Part shown: in pieces, positions 45,526 to 54,707 of the stretch
Layout of the letters: the number at the start of each line of letters is the position of its first letter
How positions within the stretch are numbered: the stretch's first letter is position 1
From: Erysipelotrichaceae bacterium
GTDB taxonomy: Bacteria; Bacillota_I; Bacilli_A; Erysipelotrichales; Erysipelotrichaceae
Length of the DNA: 64,000 nucleotides
Reading direction: 5' to 3'
NCBI GenBank assembly: GCA_017405785.1
Contig: JAFQZR010000030.1
Coordinates: forward strand, 1 to 64,000
Translations under genes and position numbers: made by a program
Notes under the pieces: generated by a model
Told to the model about the DNA's origin: nothing
What the model saw: the letters and a program-made list of their open reading frames with translations, nothing else
Database searches by the model: none

Positions 45526-46799
45526 TACAGTACCTCCCTGATCACATCAACTAACCAGTCGATCTCTTCCTTGGTATTAACTTCAGTAGCACACCACAGG
45601 ATCCTGTTATTGCTTAATAACAGACCACCAAGGATGTCCTTTTCATATAAATGCTTCATCAGCTCTTTACTGTCGATCGGGCATTCCGTAACGAATTCAT
45701 TGAAGAATTCTCCCTTGTTGACAACGCTCAGACCGATCTCATTCAGTCTGTCTGCCAGATAGTGAGCCAGCTGGAATGAAGTGTCAGCTACATCGTATAA
45801 ACCCTTAGGTCCAACGGCAGCCAGGTATACAGCCGCTGTAAAGGCGCACAGCGCTTCGTTTGAACAGATTGAACTGCTGGCCTTCTCACGGCGGATATGC
45901 TGCTCACGGGCCTGTAAAGTAAGTGTGTAGCAGGTCTTGCCGTCCTTATCGACAGTCTGTCCGACGATACGTCCAGGAAGCTGTCTGACCAGCTTTTCCT
46001 TAGCGCACATAAAGCCCAGATACGGTCCGCCAAAGCTCATCGGCATGCCTAACTGCTGTCCTTCACCGACTACGATGTCAGCTCCCAGTTTGCCCGGAGC
46101 TTCCAGTAAGCCTAAGGCTGTCGGATTGGCAATGACGACCAGCTTTGCATCTCCGGCTTTCTCCTTGATCTTTACCAGATCAGGAATGTTGCCGAAGAAG
46201 TCAGGATACTGCACGAAAACACCGGCAGTATTACTGTCGACTTCAAAATCAGTTCCGAATTCTTCAATTTCAATGCTGTCGGAGAACTGATGGTATGTAT
46301 GAACGACCTTACGGTACTCAGGATTGATACCGCGTGATAACAGGATCTTATGATGCTTTCTGTCAACACACATCATGACGGCTTCAGCCGCTGCCGTACC
46401 GCCATCATATACTGAAGCATTGGAAACATCCATGCCGGTCAGTTCACACATCATGCTCTGATATTCGAAGATACCCTGCAGGATACCCTGGGATACTTCA
46501 GCCTGATAAGGAGTATAGGCTGTTACAAACTCATTACGGCTGACGATGTTCTTAACGGCACTCGGGATGAAATGCTTATAGCTTCCCGCACCTCTGAAAA
46601 CGTGTTTGAATACATGGTTTTCAGCTGCCAGGGCTGCCATGTCCCGGTAAGCTTCGAACTCGGTAACTCCCTCTGGAATGCTTAACTGCGGTGCCCCCAG
46701 GACACCGGCTTTCCGGAACAGCTCCGCAAAGGAAGCACATCCCAGCTCATCAAGCATTTCCTGCTGTTCTTCGCTGCTGTTGACGATGTACTTACTCAT
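45525..46799 (-). CDS. gcvPA: Glycine dehydrogenase (decarboxylating) subunit 1
   Basis: 424 residues from the ATG at 46797-46799, which overlaps the gcvH stop; the longer frame to 46844 would lie inside gcvH. FRGAGSYKHFIPSAVKN, YTPYQAEVSQGILQGIFEYQ and AGVFVQYPDFFGNIPD are diagnostic. Split P-protein as in Bacillota and thermophiles. Confidence 0.97.
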   Translation of the reverse strand: MSKYIVNSSEEQQEMLDELGCASFAELFRKAGVLGAPQLSIPEGVTEFEAYRDMAALAAENHVFKHVFRGAGSYKHFIPSAVKNIVSRNEFVTAYTPYQAEVSQGILQGIFEYQSMMCELTGMDVSNASVYDGGTAAAEAVMMCVDRKHHKILLSRGINPEYRKVVHTYHQFSDSIEIEEFGTDFEVDSNTAGVFVQYPDFFGNIPDLVKIKEKAGDAKLVVIANPTALGLLEAPGKLGADIVVGEGQQLGMPMSFGGPYLGFMCAKEKLVRQLPGRIVGQTVDKDGKTCYTLTLQAREQHIRREKASSSICSNEALCAFTAAVYLAAVGPKGLYDVADTSFQLAHYLADRLNEIGLSVVNKGEFFNEFVTECPIDSKELMKHLYEKDILGGLLLSNNRILWCATEVNTKEEIDWLVDVIREVL

Positions 46800-47169
46800 G
46801 TTCGCAGACTTCCTGATACTGCTGTGCGTCAAGAAGTTCAACACTGTCAGTTACGTTTTCAACTCTGATCAGCCAGGCTTCGTATGGAGTGTTATTGATG
46901 GCTTCAGCCCCATCAGCTACCTCTTCATTGATCTCGCATACGGTGGCGCTGAACGGTGAATAGATATCGCTGACAGCCTTAACGCTTTCGATATCGCCAA
47001 AGGCTTCTTCCTTAACAACTTCATCGCCGACTTCCGGCAGGTTCACGAAAACGATGTCACCCAGTTCGCTCTGAGCGAAATCGGTAATGCCTATTTCATA
47101 GACACCGTCTCCCAGATCCTTGACCCATTCATGAGTTGCTGTGTACTTAAGTTCTTCTCTTACTTCCAT
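46792..47169 (-). CDS. gcvH: Glycine cleavage system H protein
   Basis: 125 residues. I choose the ATG at 47167-47169 because AAGGAG lies 8 bases upstream; an ATG two codons earlier is too close. The lipoylation site is FGDIESVKAVSDIYSP with Lys in ESVKAVS. The lipoylated arm shuttles aminomethyl between P, T and L proteins. The L protein (lpd) is absent from the window. Confidence 0.97.
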   Translation of the reverse strand: MEVREELKYTATHEWVKDLGDGVYEIGITDFAQSELGDIVFVNLPEVGDEVVKEEAFGDIESVKAVSDIYSPFSATVCEINEEVADGAEAINNTPYEAWLIRVENVTDSVELLDAQQYQEVCEHE

Positions 47170-47181
47170 AATCATTGCTCC

Positions 47182-48240
47182 TTATTTATTTCTCTTATAG
47201 AAAGGCAGGGCAGTTTTTTCAGCCTTAAGGTGTCTGCCTCTTACCTCGATTTCAAATTCGTTTTCTTCAGCGGCTTCCACGCTGACGATGGCCATGGCTA
47301 CGGCCTTGTTAAGTGTCGGTGAGAAGGTTCCGCTGGTTACGAAACCGACTTCCTTTTCACCCTGGAATACCGGACAGTGCTCTCTGGCAATGCCTCTGTC
47401 AGTCAGGATCAGTCCGATTCTCTTTCTTTCCGGAGTCTTTGCCAGTTCTTCCTTACCGATGAAGTCCTTGTCAAGCTTGATGAAGAATGACAGGGCTGAT
47501 TCACTCGGCTTGATGGCATCGCTTAATTCATGTCCGTATAACGGCATGCCTGCTTCCAGTCTCAGAGTATCTCTGGCACCTAAACCGCATGGTTCAACGC
47601 CCTTGTCCAGTAATAACTGCCATAAGGCTGCAACATCTTCGTTGCGGCAATACAGTTCAAAACCGTCTTCACCGGTATATCCTGTACGGCTTAACAGGAC
47701 ATTATAGCCTCCGATACTGACATTGTCCCTGAAGGAATAGTTCTTGGCCGGAATGTCATCAGTAAACTGTTCAATGATGCTTACTGCTTCCGGACCCTGT
47801 AAGGCAATCTGAGATACCTGATCGGAAATGTTTTCAAATTCAACTTCACCGAAGAGGTGTTCCTGCATCCACCGGAAGTCCTTTTCACAGTTGGAAGCAT
47901 TAACGACGAGCAGATAATCCTCGTCCTTTCTCTTGTAGACAAGCAGGTCGTCTACCGTGGTTCCGTCCGGATAGCACATGATGGTGTATCTGACGAATCC
48001 GTCCTTCATGGTAGTAAAACTGTTAGTCAGCAGATTGTTCAGGTTTGCCAGGGCATCCTTTCCCTTCATGATGAATTCACCCATATGGGAAACGTCGAAC
48101 ATGCCGACATGTTCCCTTACGGTTCTGTGTTCATGAAGAATGCCTTTCGGATACTGTACAGGTAACAGATATCCGGCAAACGGTACGATCTTGCCGCCGC
48201 ATTTTTCGTGCATTTCATACAACGCTGTCTTTTTTTCCAT
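47182..48240 (-). CDS. gcvT: Aminomethyltransferase (glycine cleavage T protein)
   Basis: 352 residues. VGMFDVSHMGEF, YTIMCYPDGTTVDDLLVYKR, LSRTGYTGEDGFELYC and GLGARDTLRLEAGMPLYGHE are hallmark GcvT motifs with the folate-binding region. It releases ammonia and passes the one-carbon unit to tetrahydrofolate. AGGAG precedes the ATG; it follows lplA by 11 bases. Confidence 0.97.
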   Translation of the reverse strand: MEKKTALYEMHEKCGGKIVPFAGYLLPVQYPKGILHEHRTVREHVGMFDVSHMGEFIMKGKDALANLNNLLTNSFTTMKDGFVRYTIMCYPDGTTVDDLLVYKRKDEDYLLVVNASNCEKDFRWMQEHLFGEVEFENISDQVSQIALQGPEAVSIIEQFTDDIPAKNYSFRDNVSIGGYNVLLSRTGYTGEDGFELYCRNEDVAALWQLLLDKGVEPCGLGARDTLRLEAGMPLYGHELSDAIKPSESALSFFIKLDKDFIGKEELAKTPERKRIGLILTDRGIAREHCPVFQGEKEVGFVTSGTFSPTLNKAVAMAIVSVEAAEENEFEIEVRGRHLKAEKTALPFYKRNK

Positions 48241-48251
48241 AATCTATTCTC

Positions 48252-49229
48252 CTAAAACGTCTGTTTTTTAATTCCCTGATATACTTCGTTCATGTCATCA
48301 TGGTATTTCTCATCCATGACTTCTGACAGTCGGTTTCTGAAGGATACATCATCTATGTGTAACCCCTTGAACAGGTCTTTTATCTTTCTGTCCAGATCAC
48401 CCTCCATGGCATCGGTAAAGACATCGACCCGGGTAATGGTTCCGTTATCGACATCGAAATACATCTGAGCTTCACCGAATGAATAGTAGTCGTGGACGAT
48501 GATGGTATAGTTGCTGATGGTGTTATAGCGGAAGCTGTAGGAATGATATTTCTCCAGCAGTTCATCACTTACTGTCGGTACCGGTATTTCCGTCAGCGGT
48601 CCGTAATTCTTTTCCACAGCCTTTATCAGTGCTTCCTGTAACATCTCCAATGTGATGTCAGGATTGAAATCTCTCAAATTGGCTACACGGCTTCTGACAG
48701 AGTCAACCCCCTTGGCCTGGATCTTACGGCTTGATACATTCAGGTATCTGGCCACCTTATCCTTATCGACATCCCACATCACTGTTCCGTGATGCAGACA
48801 ATGTTCCTTTTCCACCTGGTAGGCATTGCCTGATACTTTATAGCCGTCTGCTTCAATGTCGTTTCTGCCGCTGATCCGTGCCGGTATGCCCAGCATTCTT
48901 AAGGCATCGGCGATGGTCTGTGACTGTTTCTTGATGTCAAAGCTGTCCAGATACATCATGAACGTAAAGTTCTGGTTGCCCAGGTCATGGAACACCGCAC
49001 CGCCTCCGGAACTTCTTCTGGCCAGATAGCAGTGTTCTAATTCCATCATCCCCAGATTGCACTCCTTGTGGGCATTCTGGTTCTTGCCGATGACGACTGT
49101 ATTCTGATTCTGCCACAGATAGAAGATCATGCTGTTGGCAGGAATGTTACGGTACAGCTGCTCTTCCAGAGCCAGGTTGTAATAAGGGTTGATGCTCTCG
49201 CTTCTGATCAGATAGACCTTTTCAATCAT
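48252..49229 (-). CDS. lplA: Lipoate-protein ligase A
   Basis: 325 residues. Lipoate-binding RRSSGGGAVFHDLGNQNFTF, and HHGTVMWDVDKDKVARYL with the C-terminal accessory domain present. It attaches lipoate to GcvH, which explains its place in front of gcvT. The start overlaps the HD-domain gene stop (ATGA). Confidence 0.95.
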   Translation of the reverse strand: MIEKVYLIRSESINPYYNLALEEQLYRNIPANSMIFYLWQNQNTVVIGKNQNAHKECNLGMMELEHCYLARRSSGGGAVFHDLGNQNFTFMMYLDSFDIKKQSQTIADALRMLGIPARISGRNDIEADGYKVSGNAYQVEKEHCLHHGTVMWDVDKDKVARYLNVSSRKIQAKGVDSVRSRVANLRDFNPDITLEMLQEALIKAVEKNYGPLTEIPVPTVSDELLEKYHSYSFRYNTISNYTIIVHDYYSFGEAQMYFDVDNGTITRVDVFTDAMEGDLDRKIKDLFKGLHIDDVSFRNRLSEVMDEKYHDDMNEVYQGIKKQTF

Positions 49230-50422
49230 TTCAATATCTCCCGGGGATAGAACACCCTTTCATCCTGTTCGTTAATGTCCATCAGAGAACCCACAACAGT
49301 AGATACCTCTGACAGTTCCTTCAGTTCGCCGTTATCCATGGCCAGCCAGATGCTGTCGGAATCGTTTCCCAGATAAGGCAGATACGGGATCTGACGCTGA
49401 TGGTCCTTGACCACATAGTAACGCGGATCATAGCCTTTTCTTAAACAGGCTTCCGTTAAGGCTTCCTCATTTTCACTGCTTGTGTATTCAAACAGATGTC
49501 TGTCCATGATTCTTACTGCCAGATCTCTTAATACCGGATCCTTGCTGTGTCTCATCAGATTGAAGCTGTAGGAACAGGTATCGTCATCCAACATGAAGAA
49601 TTCCTCATTGCTGAGCCACTTCTTTTCCAGCAGTGCCTTATACATCGGATACTGTTCAACAACTGTCTTATCTTCCCGGTAAAGATCCTTCAGTCTTAAA
49701 AACAGTGACTTCAGGATGGAGTCGAAACTCCTTGAATTCGGATGGAAGTACACCTGCCAGTACATGTGGTAACGGGACATTATGTAGCTTTCCACGGTAT
49801 AAATGCTGGACTGTTTTACGGCCAGAGTATTATCCCTGACTCTCATGGTCCTTAATATTCTGTCCAGATCGACCTTTCCGTAGGCCGTACCGGTACAGTA
49901 TGAATCCCTTAACAGATAATCCAGTCTGTCAGCGTCCAGCTGTGAACTGATCATCTGTGACAGGATGGTATTCGGATGGGTATGGTCAATGACTGATGCG
50001 ACTTCAGCCGCAAATCTGTCATCAACATTGTTTAACACGTCATTTATCTCACTTGGTCCCAGAATGATGCGGATGGTGTAGTCTTCATGACGGCAGTTCA
50101 TGATGGCTTCAAAAGAATGGGAGAACGGTGCATGGCCCAGATCATGCAGCAGAGCTGCCGCCAGAACACACAGTTTTTCTCTTTCCGTTAAAGCACTTTT
50201 TAAGTCATCAACTTCCTCCAGCATTCTTCTGGCGACTTCATAGGCGCCTAAGGAATGCAGCTGTCTGGTATGTGTGCCGCTTGGAAAAACGACCGGTGTT
50301 GATCCCAGCTGTCTGATTCTTCTTAATCTCTGAAATTCCCTGGTGTTGATCAGATCCCATATCAGCTGTTCACTGATGTGAATGTAGCCGTGAATGGGAT
50401 CCCTGATGACGCGTTTTTCCAT
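49226..50422 (-). CDS. HD-domain phosphohydrolase (YwfO/dNTPase-like)
   Basis: 398 residues. IRDPIHGYIHISE at the start, GTHTRQLHSLGAYEVARRML (first His), LLHDLGHAPFSHSFE (HD) and QLDADRLDYLLRDSYCTG (final Asp) define the SAMHD1/YwfO-like HD hydrolase group, which act on dNTPs or nucleotides. It seems to head the lplA-gcv unit; the functional link is not obvious. Confidence 0.9.
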   Translation of the reverse strand: MEKRVIRDPIHGYIHISEQLIWDLINTREFQRLRRIRQLGSTPVVFPSGTHTRQLHSLGAYEVARRMLEEVDDLKSALTEREKLCVLAAALLHDLGHAPFSHSFEAIMNCRHEDYTIRIILGPSEINDVLNNVDDRFAAEVASVIDHTHPNTILSQMISSQLDADRLDYLLRDSYCTGTAYGKVDLDRILRTMRVRDNTLAVKQSSIYTVESYIMSRYHMYWQVYFHPNSRSFDSILKSLFLRLKDLYREDKTVVEQYPMYKALLEKKWLSNEEFFMLDDDTCSYSFNLMRHSKDPVLRDLAVRIMDRHLFEYTSSENEEALTEACLRKGYDPRYYVVKDHQRQIPYLPYLGNDSDSIWLAMDNGELKELSEVSTVVGSLMDINEQDERVFYPREILK

Positions 50423-50481
50423 TTATACTTTCCTTAATTACCTCAACCGTTTCTATGCTCTTTCTCAATTAACTGATAGAT

Positions 50482-50510
50482 AATCTAAATAATAAAATAC
50501 TTTGTCTCAA
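50482..50510 (-). promoter_or_regulatory. Putative promoter of the HD-lplA-gcv unit
   Basis: Minus strand TTGAGA (50505-50510), 17 bases, TAGATT (50482-50487), 60 bases before the HD gene ATG. No tandem glycine riboswitch is visible in the short leader. Confidence 0.4.
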
Positions 50511-50548
50511 TTATTCCGTTTTCATAATCCTTCAAATAATACATGGAT

Positions 50549-51121
50549 TTATGGACAAATAACATTAAGTACTGCCTGATAATTGTTGCCTGTTATTGTA
50601 TCTTCAATTATGGATTTTTCGTTTACTCCTTCCAAATAAACCACTTCATTTTCTACTTTTATTGCCCAGGGAACAAAACCCGCATAATAATGGTCAAACT
50701 CTTCATTGTAATAAAGAAAGACAATGTATTTTTTGTAAAAATCTATATCAAAATAATTATCATCAACCGTTGTTTTACCAGAGTAATTATCAGTATGCCT
50801 CTGGATGATCGTTATAGTATCAGGAACACTCCCTTTGAATACACTCTCTACATTAAATGGATACAGAAGTCCTTCCGTGTAATACTTCTGGCTTTCCTTT
50901 GAAGTATCAAAATCATCTCTCGCCATATTCCAGGTGCCAGTTGATGGCATAAAATATCCTTCAACTATAAACTGAGCTCTTTCATGCATTTGCTTAAGAT
51001 CAGTACAGGCAGCATAGTCGTTGATGACAACATGCCGTGTTTTATTTCCTGCAGACACTATTCCACAAATGATCCCAACTGCAACCAGAATTATGATCAA
51101 ACAATTACAAATTTTTTTCAT
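50549..51121 (-). CDS. Secreted protein of unknown function, partner of a metzincin
   Basis: 190 residues from the ATG at 51119-51121, preceded by GGGGG and starting one base after the metzincin stop. The N-terminal helix (CNCLIIILVAVGIICGIVSAG) is a signal peptide or anchor. The mature part has HERAQFIVEGYFMP, SVFKGSVPDTITIIQRHTDN and KKYIVFLYYNEEFDHYYAGF, a pattern like small secreted proteins of the NTR/TIMP-like OB type (sensing F-KG-P-D... I..), but I cannot claim that fold. Tight coupling to the protease suggests an inhibitor, chaperone or accessory. Confidence 0.7.
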   Translation of the reverse strand: MKKICNCLIIILVAVGIICGIVSAGNKTRHVVINDYAACTDLKQMHERAQFIVEGYFMPSTGTWNMARDDFDTSKESQKYYTEGLLYPFNVESVFKGSVPDTITIIQRHTDNYSGKTTVDDNYFDIDFYKKYIVFLYYNEEFDHYYAGFVPWAIKVENEVVYLEGVNEKSIIEDTITGNNYQAVLNVICP

Positions 51122-51122
51122 A

Positions 51123-51671
51123 TCAATTCCCCCAAGTTGTGTAAGTGGCAATAACTCCATTTACATCATCCGTTTGTGGAACATATATAGATGAACGATT
51201 TCTGTTAACATTCATTATTGCATTCCCACTATTCAAATCTGCAATACCCAATAAATGACCCAGTTCATGATTTGCTGCACTTCTGGCTACATTTGTATTA
51301 GTAATATCCGGATTTCCAACATTGAGTTTCCCAAAAAAATAATAGATGTGACCACTAGTCAGGTAAAAATCCATCTCTGTACTTCCATACAGGTAAGATG
51401 AGCTTTCATTCATCATACCTAAAGTATTTGATGTTGACGATGACTGAACTACTGTTATCCGGGAATAAGCATTTGGCCAGTCTGATAAAGCATTTTGCCA
51501 CGCATATTTCAAATACCATTTATTAACAATGCCTTCCGTGAAACTGCCAAATTTATATGTTATTGTCTTGTTCGCTACCCTTGCCTTAACTGATGAATAC
51601 GCATATACAGTTTGATCACATAATACAATAGCAACCAACAAACATACAACCTTTTTTATTATGCTTTTCAT
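51123..51671 (-). CDS. Small secreted metzincin-type zinc metalloprotease
   Basis: 182 residues. Signal peptide MKSIIKKVVCLLVAIVLC then a mature part beginning near YAYSSVKARVAN. The zinc motif is NHELGHLLGIAD (His135, Glu136, His139, Asp145), followed by the Met-turn AIMNVN. HExxHxxGxxD with Asp as third ligand is the snapalysin-type variant of metzincins; matrixins use His. TNVARSAANHELGHLLG is typical of bacterial M10-like proteins. No prodomain cysteine switch is visible. AT-rich relative to the flanks. Confidence 0.82.
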   Translation of the reverse strand: MKSIIKKVVCLLVAIVLCDQTVYAYSSVKARVANKTITYKFGSFTEGIVNKWYLKYAWQNALSDWPNAYSRITVVQSSSTSNTLGMMNESSSYLYGSTEMDFYLTSGHIYYFFGKLNVGNPDITNTNVARSAANHELGHLLGIADLNSGNAIMNVNRNRSSIYVPQTDDVNGVIATYTTWGN

Positions 51672-51692
51672 TTGCTATTTCTTTTCAATTGA

Positions 51693-52040
51693 TTAATCAA
51701 GGTCTCTGGTAGCTATGACGTCAACGCCGCTGTCTGCGACATTACGGTAGACAACATCACCGCATTTTACCGGTGCCGGTACTTCAATGCCATTGAGTTC
51801 TTCCATGGCCTTAAACAGATCCTTCTTAGGGATCGGGTGAGCGCTTTTTACCGGTAATGAGTGGTGAACGCTGTTGGTTAGTCTGACGGTTGTGGTCAGA
51901 GTTCTGGTTGGGTTTATTAGTTCGTTACGGCCGTATTCTGCTCCGACATTGCAGTTGTTGCCGGTAACGGCGTAGTCGTTTTCTTCATCTACTTTCAGAT
52001 GACAGCCTCTCGGGCATCCGATACAAATCAGTTCTGTCAT
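51693..52040 (-). CDS. DUF1667 protein
   Basis: 115 residues. Opens LICIGCPRGCHLKVDEEND and contains VTGNNCNVGAEYGRNELINP with four conserved cysteines, then CGDVVYRNVADSGVDVIATR. DUF1667 proteins accompany GlpA/oxidoreductase pairs across anaerobic Bacillota and are thought to bind a metal or cluster. It overlaps the preceding gene by 4 bases. Confidence 0.9.
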   Translation of the reverse strand: MTELICIGCPRGCHLKVDEENDYAVTGNNCNVGAEYGRNELINPTRTLTTTVRLTNSVHHSLPVKSAHPIPKKDLFKAMEELNGIEVPAPVKCGDVVYRNVADSGVDVIATRDLD

Positions 52041-53281
52041 TTTTCTTCAATTGAAACCGTGAGGTTTCCCTTTCCTTTCTGCAGAAGTACCTTAGGAAGT
52101 GTGATCTTCTCCATGGTACCCGGAATGATGTACTGACGGGAGAATCTGGCAATCTGATTGCCTTCCTGATCCTTCACCAGTATGTATGCCGGACCGAATA
52201 CCTTTCTGACACGGAAGAAGATGTCATATCTGTCCTTATCCAGTGGCAGATGAATGTGCTGAGGAACGGTATAGCCGATCTCACTGGTAGTTGACAGAGA
52301 GATCTCTGCTTCCCTCTCACAGCCCTTCAGATAATCACTGACGCCCTGAGCAGCTCTTTCAGCTTCCATGGCTACATTATCAGCCAGGTCATGTACATGA
52401 ACGACGTTACCGCAGGCGAAGATGCCCGGTATGCTGGTCTCCATGTTTTCATAGACGATCGGACCTTTTGTTCTCTTATCCAGTTGAATGCCGGCGACCT
52501 TGCTGAGTTCGTTTTCCGGAACCAGGCCTATTGATAACAGGACGGTATCGCAGTCAAATTCGATTTCCGTTCCCGGAATCGGTGTGAATCTTTCATCAAC
52601 CTTGCTGATGGTGACCTTTTCAACTCTGTTTTCACCTTCGATCTTAGTGATCGTATGAGACAGATACAGAGGGATGTCGAAGTCATTAAGACACTGCACA
52701 ATGTTTCTCGGCAAGCCGCCTGAATACGGGTTGATCTCCACGCAGGCTAATACCTTAGCTCCTTCCAGAGTCATTCTTCTGGCCATGATCAGTCCGATAT
52801 CGCCGCTGCCTAAGATGACAACTCTTTTGCCGACCATGTAGCCGTCAATGTTGATGTATCTCTGGGCAGCTCCGGCGGTATAGACACCGGCTCCTCTGGA
52901 GCCCGGGGTAGCGATGGCTCCCCTGCTTCTTTCACGGCAGCCCATTGCCAGAATGATGGCCTTGGTCTGCAGTTTCTGGTAACCGTCATGATTGATGATG
53001 GTTACTTCCTTGTCTTTGTTTATTTCCAGTACCATCGTATCGAGCATTACCTCTACTCTGGTACCCTTTAACATTTCAATATACTTATGAGCGAATTCCG
53101 GTCCGCTTAGTTCTTCATGGAAGATACCTACGCCGAATCCGGTGTGGATGCATTGGTTGAGAATACCGCCTAACTGGCTGTCTCTCTCGATGATGAGGAT
53201 CTTTTCCAGTCCTTCTTCGCAGCACTTTCTGGCTGCTGCCAGTCCTGCCGGACCGCCACCGATAATAATTACATCAAACAT
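52037..53281 (-). CDS. FAD/NAD(P)-dependent oxidoreductase of the GlpA-DUF1667 cluster
   Basis: 414 residues. Two dinucleotide folds: DVIIIGGGPAGLAAARKC at the start and VVILGSGDIGLIMARRM in the middle, plus the ATG-like LSIGLVPENE and GIFACGNVVHVHD. It resembles pyridine-nucleotide-disulphide oxidoreductases without the redox Cys pair at the classical place; a separate C-x-x-G... motif (NQCIHTGFG) follows the N-terminal fold. Probably passes electrons between the GlpA-like dehydrogenase and NAD. Confidence 0.88.
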   Translation of the reverse strand: MFDVIIIGGGPAGLAAARKCCEEGLEKILIIERDSQLGGILNQCIHTGFGVGIFHEELSGPEFAHKYIEMLKGTRVEVMLDTMVLEINKDKEVTIINHDGYQKLQTKAIILAMGCRERSRGAIATPGSRGAGVYTAGAAQRYINIDGYMVGKRVVILGSGDIGLIMARRMTLEGAKVLACVEINPYSGGLPRNIVQCLNDFDIPLYLSHTITKIEGENRVEKVTISKVDERFTPIPGTEIEFDCDTVLLSIGLVPENELSKVAGIQLDKRTKGPIVYENMETSIPGIFACGNVVHVHDLADNVAMEAERAAQGVSDYLKGCEREAEISLSTTSEIGYTVPQHIHLPLDKDRYDIFFRVRKVFGPAYILVKDQEGNQIARFSRQYIIPGTMEKITLPKVLLQKGKGNLTVSIEEK

Positions 53282-53282
53282 C

Positions 53283-54704
53283 TTACTTCACCTTCAATTC
53301 CTTAACTAAGATATTTGTGCCTTCCTGATCCTGTAGAACTTCCAGAGGTGAAATACCTCTTTCCCTGACCAGGATCTCTGCAACCTTACCGCCGCAGAAG
53401 CCGCCCTGGCATCTGCCCATGCCGGCAGTACATCTTCTTTTGACACCGTCAATTGAAACAGCCGGGATGACGCCGTGTATCGCATCGACGATCTCACCTT
53501 CCGTCACTGTCATACAGCGGCAGATGATACGTCCGTAACGCGGATCCTTCTTTATCAGTTCATTCTTTTCCTCATCGCTGAGTTCATTGAATCTGATCTT
53601 CTTGCGGCTTTCGCAATAGCTGTCCTTCTTGACCAGTTCCTGCTTGCCTTTCAGCCAGTCAACTGCAGCCAAGCCTAAAGACGGGGCACTGGTAAGTCCC
53701 GGTGACATGATGCCGGCAATGTTGAAGAAATCAGGAACGCTGCGGCTTTCTTCGACGATGAAATCACCGCGGTCGTTCTTGGCTCTTAAACCAGCAAAGT
53801 TACGGATGTTTTCACCGAAGGCGATGAACGGTATGCTTCTTTGAGCCCGCTTCTTGACAAACTGCAGGCCTTCATAAGTTGTATCAACGTTGTCACTGTC
53901 AACCGCATTAGGTCCCACGATCAGGTTACCGTGAACGGTAGGTGATACCAGAACGCCCTTGCCTACGGCACTAGGGCACTGGAAGATGGTACGCTGGCAT
54001 CTGGATGATTCGCTCTTGTCCAGAAGATAATACTCACCCTTGACGGTAGTGATGGTGAATTCCTTTTCTCCGATAAGTTCGTGAACCTTATCGCTGTGAA
54101 CACCGGCTGCGTTGATGATGTACTTTGCCTGATATTCGTCAGCATTTGTCCTTACAGTAAAGACGCCGTCTTTCTTACTGATGGCTTCTACCCTGTTGTT
54201 AAGTTTTAACTGCACGCCGTTTCTGACGGCGGTTTCCATCAAAGCCATGGCCAGTTCCCATGGTGCGATGATGGCACTGGTTGGAATCAGCAGACATCCC
54301 CTGACATCCCGGGATAACTGCGGTTCCAGTTTCAGTGTTTCTTCTCTGTTGAGTATCTGTAACTGCTCTACTCCGTTACGGATACCTCTGTCGTAAAGTT
54401 TCTGTATTGTGTTTAGATCTGTTTCGTCAAAGCCTATGACCATGGCTCCGCATTCTTTATATGGCACATCCAGTTTCCGGCATAGCTCTTTGGTCAAAGC
54501 TGCACCGATAACATTATGTTTAGCCATCAGTGTCCCTGTTTCCGGGTCATATCCTGCATGGACGATGGCTGAGTTGGCTTTTGTGGTACCCATGGAAACA
54601 TCATTAGCTGCCTCCAGTACGCACACCCTGATGTCATACTGACTCAGGTAGTACGCTGCCGAGCATCCGACGATACCGGCACCGATAATCACAACATCAA
54701 ACAT
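53283..54704 (-). CDS. GlpA-like FAD dehydrogenase with BFD-type [2Fe-2S] domain
   Basis: 473 residues. DAO-type FAD fold (DVVIIGAGIVGCSAAYYLSQ; TTKANSAIVHAGYDP; GPNAVDSDNVDTTYEGL) followed by a C-terminal BFD-like cluster domain IICRCMTVTEGEIVDAI and CTAGMGRCQGGFCGG with four cysteines. Such proteins are annotated as anaerobic glycerol-3-phosphate dehydrogenase subunit A-like, though the true substrate in these clusters is often not glycerol-3-P. No glpK or glpF nearby. Confidence 0.88.
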   Translation of the reverse strand: MFDVVIIGAGIVGCSAAYYLSQYDIRVCVLEAANDVSMGTTKANSAIVHAGYDPETGTLMAKHNVIGAALTKELCRKLDVPYKECGAMVIGFDETDLNTIQKLYDRGIRNGVEQLQILNREETLKLEPQLSRDVRGCLLIPTSAIIAPWELAMALMETAVRNGVQLKLNNRVEAISKKDGVFTVRTNADEYQAKYIINAAGVHSDKVHELIGEKEFTITTVKGEYYLLDKSESSRCQRTIFQCPSAVGKGVLVSPTVHGNLIVGPNAVDSDNVDTTYEGLQFVKKRAQRSIPFIAFGENIRNFAGLRAKNDRGDFIVEESRSVPDFFNIAGIMSPGLTSAPSLGLAAVDWLKGKQELVKKDSYCESRKKIRFNELSDEEKNELIKKDPRYGRIICRCMTVTEGEIVDAIHGVIPAVSIDGVKRRCTAGMGRCQGGFCGGKVAEILVRERGISPLEVLQDQEGTNILVKELKVK

Positions 54705-54707
54705 AAA

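Noticed and set aside
50423-50548. Glycine riboswitch for the gcv genes
   Set aside because: The gap is short and AT-rich with no paired aptamer pattern, and lplA-gcvT junctions are too tight to hold one.
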